A stretch of 64,000 nucleotides of DNA from Bolinopsis microptera (GCF_026151205.1 NC_087076.1:14619675-14683674); one strand, 5' to 3'. Positions 48,020 through 58,602 are shown, counted from the first letter of the stretch. The notes: generated from the letters alone by a model not told the origin. Made by a program: numbers and translations.

Positions 48020-48748
48020 ATGGAATATAAGCGCAGGGCTAAGACACCCTTCCATGCAGCCTACACACTACTCCACGATGCCATTGTGAAAAAAGGTTTT
48101 CTACTCCCCTCTGGGGAAGTCAGCTTACCTTTTAAATGGGACGAAAGCTCAGACATTGTTTCATTGAAATATTCAAAAAACGAGAAGAGCATCGAGGTAA
48201 AATGCTTGCTAATGAACAATTCAATGGTTGTGAACATCATTTATAATAACGACCTCAAGACATTAGATTTCCCTATCTCAGACTATGTTGAAAACTTTGA
48301 TGAAGCTCAGAATACTTATGAAACCAGAAGTCTTGGTAACTTTGAGCGAAAAGTTTGTGAGGATATCTTGGAGCCATTATTTCCAGAACTGAAACCAACT
48401 GGTTCCACAACTTCTACCGCTACAGAGAGGCCAAGAACTGAACCTCAACCCCAACCTCAAGTTCCTGATCCTCTCCGAGACGAACGATTTCATCCCCGAG
48501 CTCCCAGAATAGTTGACCCATTTGCTGTTGGAGGAGCAGATTTAGATCCGTTTGGAAACCGTGGTGGTGGAGGTATGATAATGGATCCTATGAGAGGTCG
48601 TCTTCCCATGATGGGGAGAGGTTGGGGAGGGGTGCCTCCTGGAGCTAGATACGATCCCATCGGGCCTGGGGGTAGGGGGCCTGATAATGACGATCTTTTA
48701 CCTCCTGGTAGGAGAAATATGTTCGATCATGATGATATGTTCATGTGA
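48020..48748 (+). CDS. PSMF1: Proteasome regulator PI31 (proteasome inhibitor subunit 1)
   Basis: 242 residues from ATG 48,020 (MEYKRRAKTPFHAAY). The frame is open further left, but an acceptor-like site at 48,003 makes this the likely start unless a coding exon lies upstream. PI31 binds the 20S proteasome and helps its assembly or transport. The N-terminal FP domain (about 10-130) includes LLPSGEVSLPFKWDESSD, SLKYSKNEKSIEVK and LDFPISDYVE. The C-terminal half is Pro/Gly/Arg-rich with the family pattern DLDPFGNRGGGGMIMDP, PPGARYDPIGP and LLPPGRR, ending in an acidic DHDDMFM tail like the proteasome-binding terminus of the family. A polyadenylation signal AATAAA lies at 48,899-48,904. Intronless over the visible part. 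The JmjC gene follows on the same strand. Confidence 0.92.
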   Translation: MEYKRRAKTPFHAAYTLLHDAIVKKGFLLPSGEVSLPFKWDESSDIVSLKYSKNEKSIEVKCLLMNNSMVVNIIYNNDLKTLDFPISDYVENFDEAQNTYETRSLGNFERKVCEDILEPLFPELKPTGSTTSTATERPRTEPQPQPQVPDPLRDERFHPRAPRIVDPFAVGGADLDPFGNRGGGGMIMDPMRGRLPMMGRGWGGVPPGARYDPIGPGGRGPDNDDLLPPGRRNMFDHDDMFM

Positions 48749-49344
48749 CACTTGCTACTTGATACAGTGACCTTACTATAAATTTAATTTATCTCAGATC
48801 AGGTCTCTGGATAAGGGCCAATCAATTGATTTGAATTGGGAATGGCATTATGACAATTACAGATAAATCACGATCAAGAATTCATTGTTACATTCTCGAA
48901 TAAAGATAATATTGGTGAAAAAATACGATTTATTTGACTTTGTCCAAAATATTTATAATAATGAATTATCATTCAACTTTTAACATCCTGCTGGTTTTAT
49001 CTATCTTACAGTTCATAAAAGTATCCAAATAAGCTAGGCTATAATAGCTGTAAAAGGGCCTAGTTTTATTGCCTATTGTATTCCTTTAAAGTTCAATATA
49101 AGTATCGATGGATCTTGAAAAATTTAAACGACAAATTTGATGTTTTATCTTCAAATCGGGTTTTACTGCACTGACTGTCAACATTGATTGTTTGCGTTCA
49201 GAAATAAAATTTAATAATTCTATGTTTAACTATAGTATTTGTTTATTAAATAATTGTTGTATTGACCCAAGTTGGTCCTAAATGAAAACACTGAAACACA
49301 CCCAACTAAAAGTATATCTTTTACTTCAACAGGATGAAATTAGC
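48749..49344 (+). terminator. PSMF1 3' region with polyadenylation signal, then JmjC upstream region
   Basis: AATAAA at 48,899-48,904 lies about 150 bases after the PSMF1 stop. The remaining sequence has no gene. A TTTTACTTCAACAG acceptor-like site ends 12 bases before the JmjC start. Confidence 0.5.
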
Positions 49345-52300
49345 ATGATCCTACTATTAACCCTACTGATAACACTACAACATGTTACTAATCACGTGAC
49401 TAATGCACTTCCCTCTGGGCACGGTAAGCCACTGGGGGAGCACAACGACCTGAAAACCCCCGCAGTAGAGGAGGACTACACCAAGATAACCTCCCAGTAT
49501 TTTTATGAGAAATACATCAGAACCAGGACTCCTGTTATTCTGAGGGGTCTGGCTAAAAGTTTTCCTGCTTTTGATCTCTGGTCTGATGAATACATAACGG
49601 TTTGTTGCGGAGGATTTTTTATATAAATGTAGTTAATTAACAGCTGTTTGGGCGAGTAAAGGAAATAGCAATCGGTCAGCAGGTACCTCAAGTTTAGCTA
49701 TAATATAGTGCATACCTCCACTATGTCATGTTATATGTGATTATTAATCATAATTACGGAGAAGATCCTCTGATCACTGTTTACTTATAGGAACATTTTG
49801 GAGACCTAGAGGTGCGGTTGGAAGCAAAGACAGAGAAAGAGACGTTTACTCCTCTTGGGGAAGTAGGGCTGGGTCGGGCGTCTTTCAGCGAGTTCTTCAG
49901 ACGTTACAAAACTGATAACATGTACTGTGTGTCTGAGGTCAGTTCTGGCTTTTAGTAGAGTACTTGTAGAGTACTTGTAGAGTACTTGTAGAGTACTTGT
50001 AGAGTACTTGTAGACTACTTGTAGACTACTTGTAGACTACTTGTAGACTACTTGTAGACTACTTGTAGACTACTTGTAGACTACTTGTAGACTACTTGTA
50101 GACTACTTGTAGACTACTTATAGACTACTTGTAGACTACTTGTAGAATACTTGTTGAGTACTTGTATAGTACTTGTAGATTACTTGTAGACTATGTAGAG
50201 TAATTGTAGAGTACTTTTAGGGTACTTGTAAACTAATAATAGAGTACTTGCTTCAAACTGATTTCCGACCACACCAACTAATGAGCGAGCCACACGATGA
50301 ACTTCATCGTCTTAACTCAGTACTCATTTAAACAATATTCAGTAATCGTTACTGCTCTATGTAATTTCAATCATTCTCTAATAACACTCAATTATGAACA
50401 GCTGGCTGTGGACCATTAGAAAACAACACTAACCATTGTCCGTTCCTCAAACATGTAATTAGCTTCTGTAATATCATACATTTTCAGGTGCCAGAACCGA
50501 TGTACAAAGATCTTATATTACCAGGCATTATGAACTGTGGCACGTTGAAAGACAGCCTAGTTGAGATGAACATGTGGATTAATAGCGGTGGTGCAAAGAG
50601 CATCATACACAAGGTAGGGACCTCATTTAGTAAAATATAGGATAGTTCTATGTTTACAGTACACTACAATGAAAAGTATCATACACAAGTTAGTATAGGG
50701 ACCCCATTTAGTAAAGTATGGTATAGTACTATGTTTAGGGGTCGTTCACATATTACGTAATCACTTTTTCGCCAATTTTTAACCCCTCCTGCGTCCGTAA
50801 TAATTTCTACACATAATAATTTCTACACATAGCTATTGTGTCAAAATTACACTAGCGTAATCATTTGGAAACCCCCTCCCCCCTCAGCTGATTACGTAAT
50901 ATGTGAACGATCCCTTGTACAGTACAATGAAAAGTATCATACACATTACACAAGGTAGGGGCCTCATTACTCTATAGGTACTGTGTATCAGTGTATAGCA
51001 GTGTATAGCAGTACAGCTTTACTTACTGTCATACAACACAACAAAACTCTCTCAGGATGCACATAACCAGTTAAACTGCCTGTTAGCCGGCTCCAAAGAC
51101 TGGATCTTCATCAACAACACTTACAATGAATGGATCTATCAGGCAGAGGAGGTGGGTCCCTCAAGTTAATAAGATTTAAGAAAGTTTTCCACATTTTCAT
51201 CGATATATTGAAAATTTGAGAGTTCATACGAACTCAATTGGTCTTATACTATCTGAAGTTATTGAGTAATCGATAACTGGATACAAATTCCGTAAAATGT
51301 GTGAAATTTCGGTTCATTTATTTGAAAATGGGACAGAAATGTGAAAATATGATTTTTCCATTTTGTAATGCTTTCTCTGGGATGCTTTCTTCGGCCGGAA
51401 TCAAAACTCCCAGTATATTTTACGATTTTCTATTCTGCGAAGACTTCTCCGAGATTTTTACTCCCAGTACCTCTTGTTTTTTTTTTACTTAAATCATCTG
51501 ATCTCATAAAACTCTAAGATTTTTTAATAACCTCGTTCTGTAAACATCATAACAATTACAGATAGACGGGGATCAAGGCGGTTTCTCCCTCGTTAATCCT
51601 GACAGTGTAAACTACAAAACTTTCCCGCTCTTTTCCCAGATTCCCTGGGAGTACGCTACAGTTCATGCTGGGGATTGTCTCTACCTACCCCCACGGTCAG
51701 TGTGTCTTCATGTCCTGTCTTGTGAATTGTTTGTGGTACGGTTACACTCCGGTCCGCTAGACGTTTTAATAAATCATTTTTATGAAGATAGGGTGTTAAG
51801 ATCTCTCCACAAATTATTTATTAATCTCACTTATTGCAGGTATTATCACCGAGTCAAATCTACAGACAGGAACTTTGCAGTGTCCTTCCTGTTCGGTACC
51901 AAATCTGAATTTGACATGCCAGATTGTGAGCAGCCCACTGCCGCTGTTCCACTGGATACCGTGCCAGTCCAGTGGAAATACCCAGGAAGCGGTATGATGA
52001 GCATGGGGAACTCTGACCCTGCCCATGTCAGGGAATGGTTCATCGAAATTTTCATGGAAATGACCGAGGGAGATGCTTCAGAGAGTGTTCCCATGGAAGA
52101 TTATATCGAGTTTCTGATAGATGACGAAGGGGTAATCCCCTACATGAAGGAGCTATTCCACCAGCTCCTTGTAGAGGAGAAAGTTTTGGGTGATTCAGAG
52201 AATGTTGATAGGAATTTGTTTGATCTTCTGCCGGAGGAGATTTGGCGGCAGCTGACAGTGGCTCAGTCTTACGACCCCTCCAACGATCCGAACAGTGAAT

Positions 52301-52623
52301 TTTATCACATTCCTAAGGGAGATGTGGTGAATGTTCTAAAGGACGCTACGTATTACGGTCCAGTGAACAGAGATCAGTTTGTTGAGGCATACAGAAAGAT
52401 AGATGGTTCATTACGAGTTGGAGGCGAACTTTTTGACATGTTCTCGTTAGATGGAGAGACAGTTTCTTGGTATGACGTACGAGATAAGGACGGGATTTTG
52501 GACGTGTTTGGCCAGGAACACGACAGAGGAGACGAAGAGATGTGGATAAGGAATGAGGAAGTAAAGAGGCTCGCAAAGGAGGATTTAAGACAGAGCATGG
52601 CAGACACAAAAACTGAATTATAA
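49345..52623 (+). CDS. Secreted or ER-luminal JmjC (cupin-8) 2-oxoglutarate oxygenase
   Basis: Six exons (49345-49599, 49791-49937, 50488-50613, 51056-51151, 51562-51695, 51840-52623) join in phase to 513 residues. A signal peptide (MILLLTLLITLQHV...) leads into a JmjC domain of the cupin-8 type, with FYEKYIRTRTPVILRG at its start. The iron-binding triad is complete: His175 and Asp177 (IIHKD, split across an exon junction) and His256 (YYHRV). The fold also shows GSKDWIFI and AGDCLYLPPR. About 240 residues follow with acidic, EF-hand-like text (YDVRDKDGILDVFG). The protein ends KTEL, close to the KDEL retention motif, so residence in the ER lumen is inferred. Substrate unknown; the family hydroxylates proteins or acts as a demethylase. 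It converges with the carbonic-anhydrase-like gene at 54,627. Confidence 0.85.
49954..50245 (+). repeat. 11-bp minisatellite in JmjC intron 2
   Basis: About 26 copies of TAGAGTACTTG / TAGACTACTTG. Two variant blocks (GAG first, then GAC) show regional homogenisation. Edges are degenerate. Confidence 0.95.
50737..50915. mobile_element. MITE with TTACGTAATCA inverted termini, complete copy
   Basis: Termini AGGGGTCGTTCACATATTAC and GTAATATGTGAACGATCCCT are inverted over about 27 bp, followed by GTAATCA / TGATTAC. It is 179 bp, in JmjC intron 3. Related fragments lie at 42,846 and 55,672, and possibly 36,234 and 38,065. The target duplication is not clear. Confidence 0.75.
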
Positions 52624-52974
52624 GTCAGAGCGAGCAGAAATGTGGTCGAGCATAATTATAGTTTGGCCACAGTTTTAATTTTAATTTAAACTTAGTTTTA
52701 CCCATTTTCCCATATTGAATAATTTCATTCACTAATAATTGATGATTAAGCATTGTAGTAAAGTTTTGTCAGAATGCATATATAATATTGACCGTTTACA
52801 GCCTGGTTTTGCTGTGAGTCTTCGGATATGAAGAAATGTGTGGCCTCTCTAATTAGACTAGTCAATAGACAATATCAACTATATCAGTAATAATATTCAG
52901 TATCACGCTTTACAAAACTCTTCACAAAACTCTACAAGGATAGATATTACTTCTTACTTGATACTTGATAAGGT

Positions 52975-53090
52975 CTCCTCAATCATTCGAGTGGCCTGCA
53001 CCAAGGAATTGCCGCTTATGTCGTATCATCTGTCTCCAGTGCTTTCGGTTTCCTGCCAACTCTCGGACCTTATCAAATACAATGTCTGGA
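52975..53090 (-). pseudogene. Short LINE C-terminal tail relic
   Basis: The minus strand reads DKVRELAGNRKHWRQMI and GAGHSND, resembling the end of the LINE tail at 43,037-43,375 in nucleotide and protein sequence. Confidence 0.5.
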
Positions 53091-54626
53091 TATTACTGAA
53101 CTAAGTAAATTTCAATTCTTCGGAAACAGAACATAATGGTTTCGTCCGAATCACGCATGCGTAGTAAATATTCTAAAAAGCTTGGGTCAGTGATACGAGT
53201 ACAGAAGACGATCTTCAAAACAGGAGTTTTATAGCCGTCCAAAGTCTCAATAACATAGCTTCCCCTCATAGGATCAGGAAGTACATGCATGACGTGAGAG
53301 TGATTCAAAGGTTTTTCTTTCCACAGCAGGGAAACTGGGATTGAGTTACACAGATAATTAAAATTCATTCCGATGAATATATAATTTTTCATATTGCAGG
53401 TTTATTTATTTCATGAATTGATGTATAAATTTATTACTTTTTGATTCATTAGCATTACGGAATCTTTAATTTCATGCGCTAAAATTTTCTGTGCATCCAT
53501 TTTAACTGCCTTTGGAAAATAGTTTCCATTGAGAATGTGTTTTAAGTAGGTAGAGGATGATTTAAACTGACTATTCTGGTATATTTTGGGTATGATAGGA
53601 AGTGAAGGACTCATTTCTTACTAATATCGATAATGTGACGCGAAAACCTAACGACATCATGTTGACGAAGTTGGCGCGCACGCGACGTCGATCCGGCGCG
53701 CTCACTGGCCTGGCTTAATTAGATCACGGCCCTCAAAAGGGCGATTGTAGCATTACATGTAGGAAAATCTGGAGGGGGTTTTGAAAATTCGAGAAACGTC
53801 CTCGGTCCTTAGTAGATGGCCCCTAAGATACCGCCGATGAAATCCTATCAAATCGGCGATAGGATATGTCAATCCCGAGAAGCGATAGGATTTTCTCTCG
53901 GACCAGATCGGAAATGCAAATCTTATGGGATCCGAGAGCAGATCCTAGCGGAGTTAGGATTTGAAATATCGCATATCGGGACCGATATTATTGGAAGATG
54001 ACACATAGCTAACTTCAGGTCAACTTCATGCTTTCTTTATGTTAATTTAAGGATACCTTGCAGTATTCTTCAAGTTAACTTCATGATATCTTGTAGTACA
54101 GCCGACTGATCTTTAAATTTAATCGATTGCCGGCTCCTTGATCTAGCTCATGCACTGCTGAGTACTGACTGCAGAAACTGCTTTTCTAATACTGGGCGGC
54201 AATGGCGTAACGTTGCCTGCTGGCCCCTAATTCTGCTTGAATGTGGAATTATCATCCCGAAAAGACACAATGAAACTATGTATGAAAGTTTGTTTATATT
54301 TTATATTGTTAAAAGTAAATATATAATTACTATCGACTAAAGAGTACTATTTCAAAGTAAACAGATCTAAAATTTAGTTAAGAAAATACGGGATACTAAT
54401 ATTGTCTCATGACATAGCGACCTCCGGGCCTGTATAGTGTATCGCTAATTGTGCTAATTTTATCAATATAAACGCTAACAGATATTAAAAGCTAACAGAG
54501 CATGTACAGGATTTGTCCATCACGGGAAAAAAACGCTCAGTCTTTTCGTATTACACAAGTGTATTCCACAAGTGAAGAACTACTGTATCTAAGGATAAAA
54601 ATAGTTTGTCATGTCTACGAGATAGT
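53091..54626. other. Intergenic; two unrecognised minus-strand frames
   Basis: Frames at 53,093-53,392 (99 codons) and 53,411-53,614 (67 codons) on the minus strand show no known domain, signal peptide or supporting splice pattern, and are listed only as possible relics. From 53,680 to 53,960 there is internal repetition of GGCG and ATAGGAT / ATCCTA motifs. Nothing else is seen. Confidence 0.3.
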
Positions 54627-55625
54627 CTACATGAGATAGAAAAGTGCTGCGAAGAGAAGAGCGAGTGAAGGAAGAGATGTTGCAGCTCCGCTCATGGTCC
54701 ACATGCACGTCTGCTGAGCTGCATGACAGTCAACTTTGCAGGTTTCCTCCGAGTCACCTCCATCAGCTGGGGTTTCCTCCGAGTCACCACCATCAGCCGG
54801 GGTTGTGATCGCTTGGTGCAGCAGACGGTGTGTGATGTGTCGTCCGTTCAACTCCTGAATCTCCCGGTAGTTGAACTCAAAATTATTCGCGTCGTCGACC
54901 CTATCACTTCCCGATGTCCGAAGGCTGTTGAACGCATCTTGTGTGACCAAAATGGGTTCCTCCATCACCTGCCAGAACACCGTCTCATCACATCCAGGCG
55001 TTGTTAAACTTCCCTCGTAAGTGAAAACACTCTTGATAGCTTTATTATATCTTGAAAACAGATCATCCATATTCAGGATAGGACTGCTTCCTGAAAGCAT
55101 TGCTGCAAGGGAATTACTGAACATGTCCGGTAACTCATTTCCAGTCACCACTTTCATGAAGAATCCGAATACAGCGTAGTAATCGCTTGCTGTCTCGTCA
55201 TCCTGGTCGAGGTTCCTGGTCACCACATGTATCTCTCCGATAAATTGCTTGCCGTTCAGCATGTGCTCCGACCCTGCCGTTCCTTTTCCCCAGTGAAATT
55301 GCACATGAAGGGCCTGAAGACCTTTGGTGTGACCCACCGGCCAGTTTTGTGGCATAGTCTTGTATATAGGGGTGCTTGTTAGGACGAACCTCGTCGTCTT
55401 TAGACTCCCTTTTTCAATAATAATTGATTTATATCCACCGAATAATGACATCCCGGAGCCGTAGTAAACGGTGTTCTTAACTTCATTTATATCTATTGGA
55501 GACTGGTGTTTACCAGTGGCACAGACTCCGTCCCAAGCTGCCTGGTCACTGTAGGAGTATGTACCTTCAGAAGCACAGCTCACCGTGATCACGGCTCCAA
55601 GTAGTACTAGTAGCAGAAGCTTCAT
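54627..55625 (-). CDS. Secreted carbonic-anhydrase-like protein with one zinc histidine replaced, probable GPI anchor
   Basis: Single exon, 332 residues. A signal peptide (1-18) precedes an alpha-carbonic-anhydrase domain. HQSPIDI (40-46), QFHWG, EIHVV and YEGSLTTPGC are recognisable. At the three zinc positions, the second and third histidines are kept (His111, His133) but the first is Gln109, so normal zinc binding and CO2 hydration are doubtful; the change resembles vertebrate carbonic-anhydrase-related proteins. A duplicated TPADGGDSEE segment follows near residue 280, then a short cysteine-containing stretch and a hydrophobic tail ending ALLFAALFYLM, typical of a GPI signal. TTTTTCTTATAG lies 10 bases before ATG. 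It is a paralogue of the gene at 17,805-19,022 and retains more of the active site. Confidence 0.9.
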   Translation of the reverse strand: MKLLLLVLLGAVITVSCASEGTYSYSDQAAWDGVCATGKHQSPIDINEVKNTVYYGSGMSLFGGYKSIIIEKGSLKTTRFVLTSTPIYKTMPQNWPVGHTKGLQALHVQFHWGKGTAGSEHMLNGKQFIGEIHVVTRNLDQDDETASDYYAVFGFFMKVVTGNELPDMFSNSLAAMLSGSSPILNMDDLFSRYNKAIKSVFTYEGSLTTPGCDETVFWQVMEEPILVTQDAFNSLRTSGSDRVDDANNFEFNYREIQELNGRHITHRLLHQAITTPADGGDSEETPADGGDSEETCKVDCHAAQQTCMWTMSGAATSLPSLALLFAALFYLM

Positions 55626-55671
55626 TGCTCAAAAACTATAAGAAAAATGGGGTTACAAATTCGATTGAGTT

Positions 55672-55790
55672 AGGGGTCTTTCGCATAATATTACGTAATC
55701 AGCCAAGGGGGGAGGAGGTTATCAAATGCTTACGGTTGATTACGGGGGGGGGGGGGGGGGGTTTGGCCGTTGATTACATAATCAACATTT
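55672..55790 (+). mobile_element. Fragment of the TTACGTAATCA MITE family with a G homopolymer
   Basis: TAGGGGTCTTTCGCATAATA and TTACGTAATCA match the terminus of the 50,737 element; GTTGATTAC occurs twice downstream. A run of about 19 G residues at 55,743-55,761 may reflect slippage and is prone to sequencing error. Confidence 0.55.
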
Positions 55791-56029
55791 CCTTTTTTAG
55801 TACCCTCTAGAATAATAACAATTTGACAATATTTTAATTCAAATTTCACTCCGATAGTGACAAAATTTATAAATTGATCGGATATCCGACTAAAGTAAGT
55901 AGTTTAGAAGGTGATATGCCGGATATCAATCAGAAATTTCATTATAATGTCGAGGAAAAATTCTCGAGGGCTAGGTCCTGAAAAATATTTTCGAAAATTA
56001 GTTTCCAGGCAAATTTATTAAAGTTTTGA

Positions 56030-56105
56030 CTTCCGAGATCGCATTACAAAGGAGGAACCTCGACAAGATCGTATATCGAGGGTGAGGTGTGGACTTCAAA
56101 ATCGG
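56030..56105 (-). repeat. Fragment of the foldback repeat seen at 59.2-59.9 kb
   Basis: CTTCCGAGATCGCATTAC followed by GGAACCTCGA and TATCGAGGGTGAGGTGTGGA parallels the block repeated at 59,205, 59,460 and, inverted, 59,750. Confidence 0.55.
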
Positions 56106-56111
56106 GATTAA

Positions 56112-56352
56112 CGAGTAATACTCGTAAAATATTTGTTTCAAATATTATACCATCAACGAGTTCAACTCGGCGCGCGTCTTGGTAGGTTATAAACCTAAAA
56201 TTTGCCCATAACTCTCCATCATCCATAATTTTGAATTATAATGATCTTGTCATACGTTGTATGTTGTAGGTTTACAACCTACCAGGACGCGCGCCAAGTT
56301 GGACTCGTCGACGGTATAATATATGGAACAGATATTTTACGAGTATCACCCG
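56112..56352. mobile_element. TTAA-flanked MITE, CGGGTGATACTCG family
   Basis: Bounded by TTAA at 56,108-56,111 and 56,353-56,356, with a diverged left terminus (CGAGTAATACTCGT) and a canonical right terminus (ACGAGTATCACCCG). It has the same inner blocks as the 34,572 copy. Family-internal sequence (GTTGTATGACCCGCCGCG) continues just outside the right TTAA, suggesting one copy inserted in or recombined with another. Confidence 0.7.
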
Positions 56353-56407
56353 TTAAGTTGTATGACCCGCCGCGGGACTCAGCTAGGTAATAGGTATATC
56401 AAACTTA

Positions 56408-56665
56408 ATATGTATTAGGAAAATTATACGCGACTTGACAATAGTGACTCGACATTCCTCACTGCATTGGATTCAATATTAAGTTAAGAAATCGTATCCA
56501 GTATCGCAACTCAATTGGTAGGAAGGTCAAGGCAGAAAATGGAAGAAATTTAATTTGATTTGCATTTTTGTATAAGGAGCTACCCCTACAGACTTGAACT
56601 CAGAGCCCCTTGACAGACTCGAGGAGTCGAGGCTGTTATTTAATTGACTTATAGTATACTTATAG
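56408..56665 (+). repeat. Dispersed segment repeated at 58.67 and 60.59 kb
   Basis: The left part (CGACTTGACAATAG, TTGGATTCAATATTAA, AAATCGTATC) matches 58,672-58,770. The right part (TTTTTGTATAAGGAGCTACC, CTTGAACTCAGAGCCCC, TTTAATTGACTTATA) matches 60,590-60,690. The 58.77-60.11 kb foldback complex lies between the two matching parts of the other copy, so the order suggests a duplication later interrupted there. Confidence 0.6.
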
Positions 56666-56924
56666 TTCTTTAGTTTCCGGGTTTTAACTTCTAACAGCGA
56701 GCGTGCTAAATTACTCTACAGTTGAACTTGATCTTCGAGATTGTTCTAAAAGGGCCCCCGACAGTTGAAACCAACTTCAATCGATGTATTTTCGAACGCT
56801 GATTCCGAATCACCCCCATGACATCGGGTAATTGTAAAAATGCTCTCCTGACGAGACATTGGCGAAAAACTGTCTCGATCACGAGATATGACCGTATAAG
56901 GAAGTTAGTATAATTTCTCGTTAG

Positions 56925-57005
56925 GGTTAGGGTTTCAGCATATGCTTTTGTTAAGGATGGGTTAGGGTTAGGGTTGGGATCAGATTAGCAATTAGAGGGT
57001 TAGGG
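56925..57005 (+). repeat. Short interstitial telomere-like repeats
   Basis: TTAGGGTTAGGG occurs as short degenerate runs (GTTAGGGTTAGGGTTT, GGGTTAGGGTTAGGGTTGGG, GGGTTAGGGTTTCG) over about 80 bp. TTAGGG is the usual animal telomere unit. The array is too short to be a telomere. Confidence 0.6.
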
Positions 57006-57319
57006 TTTCGAACAGTCGTTCAGGACCAGCTAGAGAACGGGTTGAAAAAGTCACGTGACAGTCGAGTGTAGAGTAATCAATCATCACCCTTTTAACAGCA
57101 CATAATCGGGTGATACTCGTCAAATATTTTTTCCAAATATTCCAAGACTGTCGATATGTGATATTACCCGTGATATATATTGTATATCAACACAGCAAAT
57201 CACAACATATTTTATATTTGTAATTTGTGGCTCAGTGTAAGCCGTAGGCGTAAGGTCAGAGAGGATAAATTTCATCAAGATTGGACAAAAAATGACTGAG
57301 TTATGAGCTAAAAACTATA

Positions 57320-58153
57320 TAGGGGAAGCTGGGGTTAAATGAAACACCAGGGTCAAATGAAACACGGCTATATCTCTAGTACTATTAACTTGTCATGGCT
57401 TAAAACAGGCGGGATCGACTTCTATTGAATTACCTATTACATATACCTTTCCTAGAATATATGAGAAAAGTTGATTATAGAGTTACAATCTACTTCCTCT
57501 CCACTTCATCTTTCCCTAGAATGTTGCGCTTAACATTTGTTGCCTCTGTGCTTGAACCAATTACATTTACCGAATGTTTCTTGATTTAATCTTCAACATT
57601 AGTGATCGTATTTAAGTATTCTAGTGGTTTTTAAGCATAGGAACATACAATTAACATGCTGTATTGAAAAACTCTCACCATATAGTTATACGATTTGGTC
57701 AAATGAAACAGTACCCCTTAGGGTCAAATGAAACATCTAATTAAATAAACAATTATTGAATTTTAATGAATGAAGTGTTTAGAACGTTCTTAAGAGCTTG
57801 TGTACCCAATATGAGTATATCCCAATGTATGGTATTGATGTTGCATCCAAAAGTTTGTACCCGTTTCATTTGACCCCTACTTCCCCTACAGTTCTCAACC
57901 TGTAGGGGAAGTCATTTGACCCTGAGGAGGCCTGTTTCATTTGACCCTGGTAATTTGAAATGCAGTAATTCTTAGGGTCAAATGAAACATCTAATTAAAT
58001 AAACAATTATTGAATTTTAATGAATGAAGTGGGTTGATAGTGTTTAGAACGTTCTTAAGAGCTTGTGTACCCAATATGAGTATATCCCAATGTATGGTAT
58101 TGATGTTGCATCCAAAAGTTTGTACCCGTTTCATTTGACCCCTACTTCCCCTA
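57320..58153. mobile_element. Two adjacent inverted-repeat elements built from GGGTCAAATGAAAC motifs
   Basis: Copy one (about 57,320-57,888) begins TAGGGGAAGCTGGGGTTAAA and ends GACCCCTACTTCCCCTA. Copy two (about 57,903-58,153) begins TAGGGGAAGTCATTTGACCC and ends the same way. Their right halves (57,718-57,888 and 57,974-58,153) are nearly identical, except for an 8-9 bp indel. GGTCAAATGAAAC and its complement recur many times. The family is not identified. Confidence 0.65.
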
Positions 58154-58602
58154 CCCATATTTGGGCATGCGCACCTAATTTGATCGATTTTGGCCCATAA
58201 ATTGGTCAAATATCAATATTTTTGAATGAAACCAACTTTATATGAAAGGTAAGCCTAAACTACACATTCTCTATGATTGTCAGCTCAATATCTACCTCAC
58301 TGTGGATTCTGAGTTCAAATAATCGCAAAAAATGAACAAAATTGCCCATATCTCAGTTCGCGATATATGTGAAACTGACTTCGCTCAAAACAATAGAACT
58401 CAATAGGGTTTCAATATTTTTTCATGAAATTTTCAGAATCTACGAAAAATTGCCTCATGACCTTAAGTTTTGGGACGGAACGGGAATTTTGAGTAAGGCC
58501 TTTTTTTAATTTAGCGGCAAAATTCTGAAAAATGCCCCCTTAACTAGCTGTACTGTGAGGTATTCATTGAACTTATATTAGGAACGGACTCAAACAGTAT
58601 TT

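Noticed and set aside
49282-49344. Upstream ATG at 49,282 as the JmjC start
   Set aside because: It lies before an acceptor-like site and would put a polar segment ahead of a good signal peptide that starts at ATG 49,345.
49954-50245. Regular short repeats that could suggest a CRISPR-like array
   Set aside because: The 11-bp units are directly adjacent with no unique spacers; this is a minisatellite in a eukaryotic intron.
53093-53614. Two minus-strand frames of 99 and 67 codons considered as a small gene
   Set aside because: No domain, signal peptide or consistent splice joining; the neighbourhood contains LINE tail debris.
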